The translations under genes and the position numbers were made by a program. 47,778 bases of DNA from Bacteroidales bacterium (GTDB lineage Bacteria > Bacteroidota > Bacteroidia > Bacteroidales > F082). Below the pieces are notes generated by a model. It had not been told where the DNA came from. It did no database searches and saw only the letters and a program-made list of their open reading frames with translations. Location of the stretch: the NCBI GenBank assembly GCA_021647205.1, contig JAKIVD010000028.1, positions 1 to 47,778 on the forward strand, in the 5' to 3' direction. Below are positions 1 through 9,573 of the stretch, piece by piece (the stretch's first letter is position 1; each line of letters starts with the position of its first letter).

Positions 1-168
1 GAAAAGATTCAGCGAGTTCAAATCCCACAAACCGATGTTCCGCAGCTTTTCCTTGATCTTTTCCGGTATCAGTTCCGGATTGCGCATTTGTTTGTAAGTC
101 GGTAATATGATGTGCCGTTCGCGACATCTTTTTATGGTGTTTTCCAGAACTTTTTCCCTGTTTTCCAT
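1..168 (-). CDS. Probable PLP-dependent enzyme, N-terminal 56 residues (cut by window edge)
   Basis: A reading frame starts at ATG 168 and runs open through position 1, giving the first 56 residues. The visible part includes the segments TIKRCRERHIILPTYKQMRN and IGLWDLNSLNLF. I associate this N-terminus with a family of PLP-dependent (cysteine synthase/threonine synthase-like) proteins encoded beside ygfK in anaerobes, but the PLP lysine lies outside the window, so the family call rests on memory and context. The start is 9 nt after the ygfK stop codon, so the two genes almost certainly form one operon. No Shine-Dalgarno site is visible, which is normal for the phylum. That this is a real gene is likely; its function is uncertain. 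Confidence 0.5.
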   Translation of the reverse strand, partial: MENREKVLENTIKRCRERHIILPTYKQMRNPELIPEKIKEKLRNIGLWDLNSLNLF

Positions 169-177
169 TTTGTTTTT

Positions 178-3100
178 TTATTTCGGTTTTCGTGTTGTTA
201 CCCCTGTTCCCAGGAAATCAAGCGCCCCCTGCATGACAAGGAACATCCCGGCCACGGACTTTAAATCCACTTCAAATTTAGACTTTTCTTTCACTTCGAC
301 ATTTTTTATCCGGAAGGATGAAATGTCCAGTTCCAGCTTTATTTTGCTGTTTTCAAAAACAACATTTTCCCCATGCAGGCTGAGGCGGGATTTTTCATCA
401 TTTTCATAAAACAAAAGGACGGGAGAACCGTTCCCCGTTTCCAGGAAACAACCGTCTTTTTCTTCCCCGAACATTTTCCTGTTCAGATAAAGATGGGGTT
501 TTTCCAGGTAGGGTGCCCCTGCGGTCGGGCAGAAAGTGTCGCAGTTTCCACAGCGGTTGCACCAGTCGGCAATGTGGAGGATCTGAAATTTTTGGACGAC
601 CTCAAGCCGCTCGCCTTCAAGGATTTCAGCACCGGTTTTGCCGGAAACGATCTTTTGTAGCCGGAAAGCCACTGGTTCAATCTCATAGGAGTGAAAGGCC
701 AGGTTGGGACAGACGCTCACGCAAACGCTGCAGACTTCGTCACACAAAAGGCAGCGTGAAGCCTCGCGTACAGCCTCTTCTTCGGAAAGGGCGGCACTCA
801 CCAGCCTGAAATTTTTCCTGTCTTCCAAAGGTGTTTCCCGCACTGTCTGTGCCTTTTCCCTGCGGGCCTTTTTCACCATCAGGCTTCTGAAATTTTGCGG
901 CACCCTCGGAGGTTTTTCCGCTGTGTGAAAATCAATGCCTGCTTCGTCAATAATTTGCTGTGCTGCCTTGCGCCCGTCACCAATGGCATTGATGGCGGTT
1001 GAGGCGCCCCGCAGGGCATCGCCGCCGATGAAGACACGCGGCAGACGGGTTTCGTAACTGTTTTTTACGGTAAGCAGTTCATCGCTGTCTGCGAAATCGA
1101 TGTCGATTTCCTGGCCGATGGCCGGGATGAGGGTGTCCGTGGGAATCTCGAATTCCGAACCCGGCACTTCCACCGGCCTGGCCCTGCCCGAACTGTCCTT
1201 CCCTTCAAGTTTCATGCGGATGCAAACAAGTGCGCTGACCCGTCCGCTTTTCGTGACGAGTTTTACAGGCGCAGCCAGTTCAGCGATGCTGACACCTTCT
1301 TCGAGAACGGCTTTTATCTCCCCCAAATCGGCGGGCATTTGCTTGATTGTCCGCCGGTAAACAATAGTTACTTTGCCCTTTTCGCCCACCAGCCTATAAG
1401 CCGTTCGCGCCGCATCCATGGCCGTGTTTCCTCCACCGATGATGACTACATTTTTTCCTGTTCCACTATTGATTTTTTGCTTGACGTCAAACAAAAAATC
1501 AAGGGGATCGAGCACCCCTTTTGCATCCATGCCGGGCAGATTGGGCCTGATGGATTTTTTTGCTCCCGTTCCGATAAAAATGAAATCGGATTGCACTTTT
1601 AATTTCTTAAAGAAGGATTTATCAACCTCCTGCCCATAATGAATTTTCACCCCCAATTGTTCGATGGAATGAATATCAACTTCTACGGCTTCGTCAGTTA
1701 ACCTGAAAGAAGGGATGGCACCGGAAACCATGCCCCCGGCCTTGTTTTTGGTTTCGAAAACATCCACTTTGAATCCGGCTTTGGCCAGAAAATACGCGCA
1801 GGACAAACCGGAGGGGCCCGCTCCGATTACCGAAACAGAGCCTTGTTTTTGCTTTGTTGTTCTCTCTTCCGGGATGGGTTCGGGAATATAATTTTCAGCA
1901 ATAAACCTTTTTATTTCCCTTATCAGCAGCGGGCTGTCGTAATTGATGCGTGTGCATTTGGTCTGGCAAAGGTGGTCGCAAACCATGCCGGTGGTGTGCG
2001 GAAAAGGGTTTGTCTGCACAATAATTTCCGCGGCTTTTTCAAATTTGCCCTGTGAAGTGTGGTAAAGGTAATCGGGGATGGCCTGGCTTGTGGGGCAGGT
2101 GTCCACGCAGGGTGGGTGAATGCAATCGAAAAACCCCAGCTTGCGCCCGGTTTTGATGTCCGGGTCTTTGAGCCCGGTTTTTTTGTAGTCCGGCGCGTCT
2201 TCAACCTTTGTGGCATAGGCATTCAGGTTGTCCAGAGCTTGCTTTGGATCAGGATGTTGCGTTTCGGACAGCTTTTCCAGGTACTGCTGCAGCCTGCCGT
2301 AACCGCCCGGTTTCAGCAAGTCGGTGCAAACGGTAACCGGGCCTAAACCGCAGTTGATGAGCTCGGCCACGTTAAAAGCATCGGCTCCGCCGGAAAACGA
2401 AATGTCCAGTTGCCCGTTGAAGTCGTTTTGCAGTCTGGCGGCAAGATTTACCGAAATGGGGTGCAGGGCCTTTCCGCTCATGTACATCATTTCTTCGCCC
2501 GGGCCGAAGACCTCTTTGTGGTTGAGGCTTTCCAGGGTGTTGGTGAGCTTCAGGCCGAAATGCAGCTTGTTTTCCGCCGCCTTTTTTTGCAGGTTCCGGA
2601 TGATTTTCACCGCATCGCCGTATTTCAGGTCGTGTTCGAAAGCAAGATCGGGCACTTTGGTTTCAAATCCCGATTTACCCAGAATTTCGTGCAGCCTGTC
2701 TTTGCCCAGCAGGGTAGGGTTCAGTTTGATGGTGGTGTGCAGCTTTTTGTCCTCCAGCAGGTAGGCCCCGATGGATTCGATCTCGTCTGCCGGGCAGCCG
2801 TGCATGGTCGAAAGGGTGACGTTGTTTGAGATGCAGGGGCTGATCTTCAGCTTTTCAACGGCGGGATAAATGCTTTTGATGCGGTCGGTTTTCCTTTGCA
2901 GTTCTTCGGAAGCGTCGGCCATCTTGCTGAAAAACCACTGCACGTTCTCCTTTAAAATGCCCTGCAAGTCGTAACCCACGCTCATGTTGAAGATCACACC
3001 CGGTTCTGCGCCGGCTTGTCCCCACTTGAACTTATGGCGCAAAATGTGGATGATGATCCAGGCGTTCAGGTACTGGTCGAAGGACTGTTCGATTTTCAGT

Positions 3101-3441
3101 TCCTGCGACCATTCGCAGTTGTAGCCTTCGTCCTGCATGTCGATGCAGGGCTTGGAGACTTCCAGTTCGTCCAGGGTCTGGACGGTTTTCAGTTCGATGA
3201 AACGGGCGCCTGTCAGCCAGGCCGCCACGATGTTTTGTGCCAGCTGGGTGTGCGGGCCTGCCGCCGCACCGACGGGAGTTTCCAGCAGTTGGCCGAACCT
3301 GCGGGAGCGGAGATTGCGGTTTTGTATAGGGTTGAAAAAAAGTTCTTCGACGATTCCGGGCATGCGCCGGCCCTTGTCATACTGACGCAGTAAAATCGTC
3401 AGCAGTTCGTCCGGCGGAAGTATTGAAAAACGGTCTGTCAT
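178..3441 (-). CDS. ygfK: YgfK, Fe-S/flavin oxidoreductase (annotated 'putative selenate reductase subunit')
   Basis: A protein of about 1087 residues, similar along its length to E. coli YgfK (about 1030). The N-terminal ~400 residues form a dihydroorotate dehydrogenase-like region (GPHTQLAQN, FIELKTVQTLD, TLSTMHGCP, KLNPTLLG). A GltD/PreT-like half follows: a cysteine cluster at about 440-450 and 488-496, a FAD-binding GAGPSG at 540-545 and an NAD(P)-binding GGGNT at 669-673. Two 4Fe-4S clusters lie at about 897-912 (CLLCDEVCSVCVSVCP) and 961-971 (CNRCGNCDTFC). YgfK was named from selenate work, but its homologues sit in anaerobic purine/urate-degradation gene clusters, so electron transfer to a reductive step is a better guess. 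An upstream TTG at 3462 is in frame, but it overlaps the promoter box at 3460-3467, so ATG 3441 is preferred. The gene is first in an operon with the PLP-type gene. Confidence 0.9.
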   Translation of the reverse strand: MTDRFSILPPDELLTILLRQYDKGRRMPGIVEELFFNPIQNRNLRSRRFGQLLETPVGAAAGPHTQLAQNIVAAWLTGARFIELKTVQTLDELEVSKPCIDMQDEGYNCEWSQELKIEQSFDQYLNAWIIIHILRHKFKWGQAGAEPGVIFNMSVGYDLQGILKENVQWFFSKMADASEELQRKTDRIKSIYPAVEKLKISPCISNNVTLSTMHGCPADEIESIGAYLLEDKKLHTTIKLNPTLLGKDRLHEILGKSGFETKVPDLAFEHDLKYGDAVKIIRNLQKKAAENKLHFGLKLTNTLESLNHKEVFGPGEEMMYMSGKALHPISVNLAARLQNDFNGQLDISFSGGADAFNVAELINCGLGPVTVCTDLLKPGGYGRLQQYLEKLSETQHPDPKQALDNLNAYATKVEDAPDYKKTGLKDPDIKTGRKLGFFDCIHPPCVDTCPTSQAIPDYLYHTSQGKFEKAAEIIVQTNPFPHTTGMVCDHLCQTKCTRINYDSPLLIREIKRFIAENYIPEPIPEERTTKQKQGSVSVIGAGPSGLSCAYFLAKAGFKVDVFETKNKAGGMVSGAIPSFRLTDEAVEVDIHSIEQLGVKIHYGQEVDKSFFKKLKVQSDFIFIGTGAKKSIRPNLPGMDAKGVLDPLDFLFDVKQKINSGTGKNVVIIGGGNTAMDAARTAYRLVGEKGKVTIVYRRTIKQMPADLGEIKAVLEEGVSIAELAAPVKLVTKSGRVSALVCIRMKLEGKDSSGRARPVEVPGSEFEIPTDTLIPAIGQEIDIDFADSDELLTVKNSYETRLPRVFIGGDALRGASTAINAIGDGRKAAQQIIDEAGIDFHTAEKPPRVPQNFRSLMVKKARREKAQTVRETPLEDRKNFRLVSAALSEEEAVREASRCLLCDEVCSVCVSVCPNLAFHSYEIEPVAFRLQKIVSGKTGAEILEGERLEVVQKFQILHIADWCNRCGNCDTFCPTAGAPYLEKPHLYLNRKMFGEEKDGCFLETGNGSPVLLFYENDEKSRLSLHGENVVFENSKIKLELDISSFRIKNVEVKEKSKFEVDLKSVAGMFLVMQGALDFLGTGVTTRKPK

Positions 3442-3459
3442 GCCATTTGTAAAGAAAGA

Positions 3460-3467
3460 CAAATCTA
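3460..3467 (-). promoter_or_regulatory. TAnnTTTG -7 promoter box for ygfK
   Basis: TAGATTTG on the minus strand matches the Bacteroidota -7 consensus TAnnTTTG. It ends 18 nt before ATG 3441, which implies a very short leader and rules against the TTG at 3462 as start. No convincing -33 TTG was required for this call. Confidence 0.55.
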
Positions 3468-3487
3468 CTGATTAATTTATATTTTAC

Positions 3488-3495
3488 TATTTTTG
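3488..3495 (+). promoter_or_regulatory. TAnnTTTG -7 promoter box for the T9SS-secreted protein gene
   Basis: TATTTTTG lies 38 nt before ATG 3534. With the ygfK box at 3460-3467 on the other strand, it makes a compact divergent promoter pair within about 35 nt. Confidence 0.5.
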
Positions 3496-3533
3496 GCGGC
3501 TGCAACATAATATCAATTCCTTAATCTTTATTT

Positions 3534-6473
3534 ATGAAATCCATTACTTTCATTTTAATGCTGCTGACGGCAGCTGTCGTCAGCCTTTACGCGCAGCAAT
3601 CTGCAAACGTACAACATGCCACTTATATCGGTATTTCGGAACAAATGGTGGAAAGGCCGTCCATTGCTTCGCAAATTGCCAACGGAACTTTTGTTCCGGC
3701 CGAAAATATTGAAGGCGAAGTAAACCCCAAACGCAGGGGTGCAAACCTTGCCGTCCCCGGAAAAGGGTTGCCCCTGGGAAACGACCCTTTGTGGGAACAA
3801 CAAACAAAAACCCCGCTCGTAAACGGCAGGGAACCTATCCTGACTTTTGAAGCGGCGAGTGCCAACGCCACCCCTACCGATCCTACAGGAGCCGTGGGGC
3901 CCAACCATTTTATGAATGCCTGGAACACTTCTTTCCGCATTTGGGATAAATCGGGCAACCCGCTCACCGACCCGGCTTCGCTGGGCACCATCTGGCCGGG
4001 AGAAACCGCCGGCGACCCCATTGTTTTTTACGATCCTTTTGCCGATCGCTTCCTCATCACGCAGTTCACCTTCCTCAATGGCTTTTTGGTGGCCATCAGC
4101 CAGGGCCCTGACCCGGTGAACGACGGCTGGTACACCTACCAGTTCCTGATCGATGCATTCCCCGATTACCCGAAGTTTTCGGTTTGGTCGGATGGCTATT
4201 ACATAACAGCCAATAAGAATTCAGGCTCTGCCGGCACAAGTGAAGTGGTTTTTGCCATTGAACGTGACGAAATAATTGCAGGAAACCCGGATGCGCAGAT
4301 CGTCGGTTTTCCCCTGACAGACATTGTTACCAGCGGCTTTTACAGCCCATTGGGATTTAACGCCAATGGCGCAACACCACCCCCTCCCGGAAATGCCCCG
4401 ATTGTTTATATGCAGGATGATTCCTGGAGTGGCGTTACCACCGACCACCTCAAAATCTGGTCGATCAATGTGGATTGGGAAACACCTGACAACTCAACTA
4501 TTTCGAGCCCGCAGATTATCAACACGGCAGCATTTGACGGATTGTTTGACGGCGGATCATTTTCCAACCTTCCCCAACCCAGCGGCCCTGATCTTGACGC
4601 CTTACAGGCAACCATTATGTACATGGCGCAATACCGCAGGTTTTCTGACCATAATTCCGCAGTCTTTAACTTTGTTGTCGACCTGGATGGCAACGACGAT
4701 TATTCCGGAATCAGGTGGTACGAATTGAGACAAACCGCTGATGGCGACCCCTGGACGATTTATCAGGAAGGTACTTACAGCCAGCCTGACGGCCACAGTG
4801 CCTATTGCGGCAACATGTGTATGGATGTGGATGGAAACATCGCGCTGGCTTATTCGGTCGTCAGCACCGAGGTTTACCCCTCGCTGCGCTACACGGGCCG
4901 TTTTGCTTCTGATCCATTGGGGGTCATGACAATTGCAGAAGACGAAATTGTTGCAGGGGTTCAAAGCGACCCGTCAAACAGGTACGGCGATTATGCGCAG
5001 ATGACAATCGACCCTGTTGACGACAAAACCTTTTGGTCGATAGGTGAATATTTCTCAGGGAATTCACGTAAAAACCAGGTAGGTGTTTTTAAGATCGCTT
5101 CAGACTTTACAAATGATGTTGGCGTTATCAGCATTGATGCACCGGTGGACGGGATACTTGGCGCCGCTGACTCAATTAAGGTAACCGTCCGCAACTTTGG
5201 TGCCGATACCCAATCAAATATTCCGGTGAGCTACCAAATTGACAGTGGGAATATCATTACCGAAACAATTACCGACAGCATCCCGTCAAATACCGATCTG
5301 CAATATACATTTTCGGTAACCGGCGATTTTTCTGTCGTCGGGCAGACCTACAACATCACTTCCTGGACAGCATTGGCAACCGATGAGAACAACGCAAACG
5401 ACACAACTTCTTCCAATGTAACCAATCTTTTTCCCAACGACATTGGCGTTACCGGCATCCAAGCACCAGTCAGTGGATCAGGTTTGACTTCGGCAGAACC
5501 GGTTATGGTACTCATCAAAAACTTTGGTGGTGCAGCGCAATGGGGGTTTGATGTTGCTTATTCTGTGGATAATTCAACACCAATTACAGAAACGGTTGAA
5601 GACACCCTGTCTCCTGGTACTTCGTTGACCTACACTTTTGACTCTACTGCCGATCTTTCCCAAATGGGCGAATACGCTTTTACAGCTTATACCAGCCTGC
5701 CCGGAGACGCCGACTTGAGCAACGACACATCCTCCAAAATAGTGAAGCACACAATTTGTCAACCGGGTGCCGACTGTACCGAAGGTGATGGTATTCACCG
5801 CCTGGAATTAAGCAACATTATCAATTCTTCGGGTTGCGACCCGGACGGTTATGGCGATTACACCGACCTGATTGCCCTGGTGGAAACAGGCCCCTACAAC
5901 GATTTGATAATTACTACTAATTACGGAAACCAACACGTCAGGGTTTGGATTGACCTTAACGATAATTTTATTTTTGAAGATGATGAGGTGATGATAGAAG
6001 ATGAAGTAATCGCACCCGGCTCCAACGGAGGTGTATTCACCGAAACTTTATTGCTCGACATTCCATACGGGGCAAGCCTGGGCGAGCACATTATGCGGGT
6101 AAAAACCAACTGGGATTCCCCGGTTCCCGGTGATGCCTGTCAGGAAACCGAATACGGTGAAACCGAAGACTACACCGTTGACATCAGTCCGACGACCGGG
6201 GTTACGGAGCAAGTTCGTGAACCCAACGAACTGAACATCTTCAACAAAGGAAACAAGCAGTTTGAGCTGAGTTTCAGGCCTGTAAAAATGGAAGAGACGT
6301 TGGTCATCACCGTCCACAACATTAACGGACAAAAACTGATTCAAAACCGCGTGGAGAAACAGAACGGTAAATACATTTTCCGTTTTGACATGTCTTATGC
6401 CAAACCGGGTATGTACCTGGTACGGCTTGGAACCGCCGGATTTGGCAAGGTGAAGAAGATTATTGTGAATTAA
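3534..6473 (+). CDS. Secreted T9SS type A cargo protein with CARDB-like repeats and a GEVED domain
   Basis: 979 residues. The N-terminus is a signal peptide (MKSITFILMLL... ending ...LYAQ). Residues ~90-520 are a repeat-rich extracellular region that starts with PTDPTGAVGPNHFMNAWNTS; I do not recognise a catalytic motif in it. Two CARDB-like beta-sandwich repeats follow (about 525-620 beginning NDVGVISIDAPV, and about 635-725 beginning NDIGVTGIQAPV). A GEVED domain spans about 765-885 and ends in GETEDYTVDIS. The last ~80 residues (LNIFNKGNKQ ... PGMYLVRLGT ... KKIIVN) are a type A T9SS sorting domain, so the protein should be exported across the outer membrane and attached or released at the surface. 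The gene is monocistronic: it has its own promoter box and a strong terminator 24 nt after the stop. The substrate or ligand is unknown. Confidence 0.85.
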   Translation: MKSITFILMLLTAAVVSLYAQQSANVQHATYIGISEQMVERPSIASQIANGTFVPAENIEGEVNPKRRGANLAVPGKGLPLGNDPLWEQQTKTPLVNGREPILTFEAASANATPTDPTGAVGPNHFMNAWNTSFRIWDKSGNPLTDPASLGTIWPGETAGDPIVFYDPFADRFLITQFTFLNGFLVAISQGPDPVNDGWYTYQFLIDAFPDYPKFSVWSDGYYITANKNSGSAGTSEVVFAIERDEIIAGNPDAQIVGFPLTDIVTSGFYSPLGFNANGATPPPPGNAPIVYMQDDSWSGVTTDHLKIWSINVDWETPDNSTISSPQIINTAAFDGLFDGGSFSNLPQPSGPDLDALQATIMYMAQYRRFSDHNSAVFNFVVDLDGNDDYSGIRWYELRQTADGDPWTIYQEGTYSQPDGHSAYCGNMCMDVDGNIALAYSVVSTEVYPSLRYTGRFASDPLGVMTIAEDEIVAGVQSDPSNRYGDYAQMTIDPVDDKTFWSIGEYFSGNSRKNQVGVFKIASDFTNDVGVISIDAPVDGILGAADSIKVTVRNFGADTQSNIPVSYQIDSGNIITETITDSIPSNTDLQYTFSVTGDFSVVGQTYNITSWTALATDENNANDTTSSNVTNLFPNDIGVTGIQAPVSGSGLTSAEPVMVLIKNFGGAAQWGFDVAYSVDNSTPITETVEDTLSPGTSLTYTFDSTADLSQMGEYAFTAYTSLPGDADLSNDTSSKIVKHTICQPGADCTEGDGIHRLELSNIINSSGCDPDGYGDYTDLIALVETGPYNDLIITTNYGNQHVRVWIDLNDNFIFEDDEVMIEDEVIAPGSNGGVFTETLLLDIPYGASLGEHIMRVKTNWDSPVPGDACQETEYGETEDYTVDISPTTGVTEQVREPNELNIFNKGNKQFELSFRPVKMEETLVITVHNINGQKLIQNRVEKQNGKYIFRFDMSYAKPGMYLVRLGTAGFGKVKKIIVN

Positions 6474-6496
6474 GAAGGCTTTGCCTCGAAATAATG

Positions 6497-6522
6497 AAGG
6501 GAGCATTGGCTCCCTTTTTTTT
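6497..6522 (+). terminator. Rho-independent terminator after the T9SS protein gene
   Basis: A perfect 8-bp stem (AAGGGAGC at 6497-6504 and GCTCCCTT at 6509-6516) with an ATTG loop, followed by a T run to 6522. The T run fits plus-strand termination. The convergent glycosyltransferase gene ends about 100 nt further on. Confidence 0.85.
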
Positions 6523-6625
6523 ATTGCAAAAGCCGTCAGGCCACTGCAGGGTCTTTCTTCATTACAGAAAGGTTTGGCAAGAGTGGTCAGGCGACAGGTC
6601 TTCCTGCTAAAAAGCCCCAATCCTT

Positions 6626-7771
6626 TTACAAAAATTCTTCCAACCACGCCACCAGCTCCCGCACAAGCACATTGTAGTCGAAATATTTCTCGGCCCTGGA
6701 GCGGCAGGAAACGGACATTTGTCTGCGCAGACCCGAATTTAGCAGCAGGTAATTTATTTTTTGTCCGAGGATTTTTGGGCTTCGTTCGGTCAGGATTCCT
6801 TCGGTAACGGTAACAATCGAACCGACCCCGCCGCCTTTGTAAGCCACAACAGGCGTACCTGCTGCCAGGGCTTCGGCATAAATAATGCCAAAATGCTCTT
6901 TCTTTTCGGGGGCGGCAACCAGTAAAGTGGCTGCATTAATTAGTCTGGCTTTGTCGGTGGAAGAAACAAAACCGAGAAATCCACCACGTTCGCCAAGGTC
7001 CGATTCGAGGTCTTCTTTCAATTCACCCGCACCGATAAACACAGTTGCTGCCAGTTCGGCATATTCCCGTGAAGCCTCCACCACATTTTGCGGGCCTTTA
7101 GAAAAGGTCAGTGCACCCGGACAAATCACATATGTATCAGGCAGGTTGTATTTTTCTTTGATGTCTTTCGTATTTCCCGGTCTGAAGGCGTCCAGATCAA
7201 CACCACAGGGTAAAATCAAAAAGCGGTCATCTGATAAAGGAAGCAGGGGCTTTATCAGTTCGTCGCGGACATATTCGGTAGTAACTATTATACCTTTTGC
7301 ATCTTCGATGGCTTGCTGAATGAGTGCCCAGTTTTGGTCGTCCCACCAACCCTGGTGGCGGGGCTCAATCCCGGTTCCGTGCAAAAAAAGCACATAAGGT
7401 TTACCGTGTTTTTTTGCCACATTGTGAACGGCAACCGCGCTGAGGTTGGCATGGTGGCCAATGAAAACATCCACTTTTTCAGCGATGTTTTCCAGCGGCT
7501 TTTCGTAATCGGGCAAATAGGCAGCCATTTCTTCCTGTGACATCCGGGCCACCTGTTTCTGACGGCTTCCGGCAGAGGGAAGGTATTCGTGAACGGGGTA
7601 AACATCGGTATGCAAATGAACGTCCACATTTTCGGCACCTTCAATTCCATCCCCGATACCGGGATGAAGAAAGTAAACCTGGTGGCCCAGTTTCAGCAGA
7701 TGCCGCACATGCTCGCGTGCCACCTCTCCACTTCCCCTGCCCTTGTTCAGTAATAATATGGCAATCTTCAT
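6626..7771 (-). CDS. GT4-family glycosyltransferase
   Basis: 381 residues, GT-B fold. The N-terminus ([20 protein letters not shown]) and the following 'LLKLGHQVYFLHPG' fit the acceptor domain of family GT4. The C-terminal nucleotide-sugar domain has the retaining E-x7-E motif, E292 to E300, within KKEHFGIIYAEALAAGTPVV. The protein should transfer a hexose from an NDP-sugar to an unknown acceptor, probably at the cytoplasmic face of the inner membrane. Its ATG overlaps the stop codon of the AGCS symporter gene by one base (TAATG), so the two are translationally coupled. No sugar-pathway or polysaccharide genes lie nearby, so the acceptor cannot be inferred. Confidence 0.88.
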   Translation of the reverse strand: MKIAILLLNKGRGSGEVAREHVRHLLKLGHQVYFLHPGIGDGIEGAENVDVHLHTDVYPVHEYLPSAGSRQKQVARMSQEEMAAYLPDYEKPLENIAEKVDVFIGHHANLSAVAVHNVAKKHGKPYVLFLHGTGIEPRHQGWWDDQNWALIQQAIEDAKGIIVTTEYVRDELIKPLLPLSDDRFLILPCGVDLDAFRPGNTKDIKEKYNLPDTYVICPGALTFSKGPQNVVEASREYAELAATVFIGAGELKEDLESDLGERGGFLGFVSSTDKARLINAATLLVAAPEKKEHFGIIYAEALAAGTPVVAYKGGGVGSIVTVTEGILTERSPKILGQKINYLLLNSGLRRQMSVSCRSRAEKYFDYNVLVRELVAWLEEFL

Positions 7772-9426
7772 TATTTGAATCTTTTAATTTCACCCGATTT
7801 TAGTTTTCGCCAGTAGTCATTCAAATCATTTCTGACTTCGGGGGCAAGAATGAGCAGTCCCAGGATATTTGGAAAACCCATCGAAAGGATCATCATGTCG
7901 GAAAAATCGATGACAGCGCCCAGGTTGGATGCAGAACCGATGATGATAAACACCAGAAAAACGGTAAAGTAAGTGTACCTTGTCACGTTTTTGTTGCCTG
8001 ACAATTTGAAAATCAAATCGCCGAATAAATAGTCAAAACCTTTGAGGCCGTAATACGACCAGGAAATCATGGTGGAGAAGGCGAAGAGGAAAATGGCAAT
8101 CACCAAAACGTAGGGAAACCAGCTGAAAACAGAACCAAATGCCTGTGAGGTCAGTTGTGCACCTTCCAGTCCGAGCGGGTTGTTGTACGTATCGGTAAAA
8201 ATAAGGACCAGGGCAGTCATGGTACAAATCACAACTGTGTCAACAAATGGTTCGAGCAAAGACACAAATCCCTCAGTAATGGGCGTATCGGTTTTCACAG
8301 CGGAGTGGGCAATTGCTGCCGACCCGGTTCCGGCTTCGTTGGAGAATGCAGCCCGCTGAAAACCAACTATCAGCACGCCAATTATCCCGCCCTTGATGGC
8401 ATCGGCTGCGAAAGCGCCTTCAAAAATCAAGCGAAACGCCGCGCCCGTATGCTGGATGTTCATAAAAATAATAGCCAGTGCGGTACCCACATAAATAATG
8501 GCCATCAGCGGAACAATTTTATCAGTAATACGTGCAATGCTTTTAATTCCACCAATAATAACGGCCCCGACCAAAATGGCAAGGATTATACCATACCATG
8601 CACCGTAACCTTCGAGGCTGGGAGCAATGTAAGTAAGCTGCGAAAACGACTGGTTGGCCTGGAACATGTTTCCACCACCAAACGAGCCACCAATAACAAG
8701 TACAGCAAACAATCCCGATAATACCAGACCGAGCCATTTGAGCCCTTTCTTTTTCAAACCATCGCGCAAATAGTACATCGGGCCACCTGATACGACGCCA
8801 TTCTCATCAATTTTGCGGTATTTGACACCCAGTGTGCATTCGGTAAATTTTGACGACATACCCAACAGGCCGGCAACAATCATCCAAAAAGTAGCACCAG
8901 GCCCGCCAATGCTAATGGCAATGGCAACCCCGGCAATATTGCCCAGCCCCACGGTCGCCGAAAGTGCTGTTGTCAATGCCTGAAAATGGCTGACCTCGCC
9001 AGGTTCATTGGGATCGTCGTAGTCGCCCCTGACCAAATGAAGGGCATGTTTGAAACCACGGATATTCACAAAGCGCATCATGATTGTAAAAGTAATGGCG
9101 CCAAAAATCAGCCAGAAAACAATCAGGGGGATTGGCGATGTTTTCGGGTTGCCTGCTTCGTCCACTACCGGTTGACCTGTCTCATCAAGAATAACCGGAT
9201 CGTGCAGGCCGAGAGCAGCAAAAGGATCCCAGAACAGAATATCGCCCATCACTGCCACTACCGGCTCAAAGGCATCGTTAATTCGCTCACTAACGGTCTT
9301 TTCCCTTTCGGCAGTCTGCTTGTTTACGGGAAGGCTTATGCTTGTCCGGATGGTATCCTGGGCAAATGATTGAAACTGAAAGGAACTGAAAATCAACAAA
9401 AAAACAAGAATACTTTTCCTCTGCAT
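7771..9426 (-). CDS. AGCS-family amino acid (alanine/glycine):cation symporter
   Basis: 551 residues with about 10-11 membrane segments. The family signature appears around residues 150-185 ([20 protein letters not shown], then [10 protein letters not shown]), with later conserved blocks [20 protein letters not shown] and [20 protein letters not shown] proteins import alanine or glycine with Na+ (or H+). The first ~22 residues look like a cleavable signal peptide, followed by a ~70-residue periplasmic segment before the first core helix; such an extension occurs in Bacteroidota members and is absent from the short Gram-positive ones. It is first in a two-gene operon and overlaps the GT4 gene by one base. 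I see no perfect TAnnTTTG box; a near match (TATTTTTC) lies upstream on the minus strand. Confidence 0.9.
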   Translation of the reverse strand: MQRKSILVFLLIFSSFQFQSFAQDTIRTSISLPVNKQTAEREKTVSERINDAFEPVVAVMGDILFWDPFAALGLHDPVILDETGQPVVDEAGNPKTSPIPLIVFWLIFGAITFTIMMRFVNIRGFKHALHLVRGDYDDPNEPGEVSHFQALTTALSATVGLGNIAGVAIAISIGGPGATFWMIVAGLLGMSSKFTECTLGVKYRKIDENGVVSGGPMYYLRDGLKKKGLKWLGLVLSGLFAVLVIGGSFGGGNMFQANQSFSQLTYIAPSLEGYGAWYGIILAILVGAVIIGGIKSIARITDKIVPLMAIIYVGTALAIIFMNIQHTGAAFRLIFEGAFAADAIKGGIIGVLIVGFQRAAFSNEAGTGSAAIAHSAVKTDTPITEGFVSLLEPFVDTVVICTMTALVLIFTDTYNNPLGLEGAQLTSQAFGSVFSWFPYVLVIAIFLFAFSTMISWSYYGLKGFDYLFGDLIFKLSGNKNVTRYTYFTVFLVFIIIGSASNLGAVIDFSDMMILSMGFPNILGLLILAPEVRNDLNDYWRKLKSGEIKRFK

Positions 9427-9517
9427 GGGTCTGATTTTTCCGGAACGAAATGAAATAAAATTATGGGTGAAAAATAGTAAAAGAAATGATACCCCTGTTC
9501 ATTTGTACAATCTTTTG

Positions 9518-9525
9518 TAAATTTG
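9518..9525 (+). promoter_or_regulatory. TAnnTTTG -7 promoter box for the HhH protein gene
   Basis: TAAATTTG ends 48 nt before ATG 9574. A TTTG at 9502-9505 could be part of a -33 element, although the spacing is somewhat short. Confidence 0.45.
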
Positions 9526-9573
9526 TGATGTGCACGTCGGCGGCACAACTGTTTATCTAAACTGTTGCAAAAT

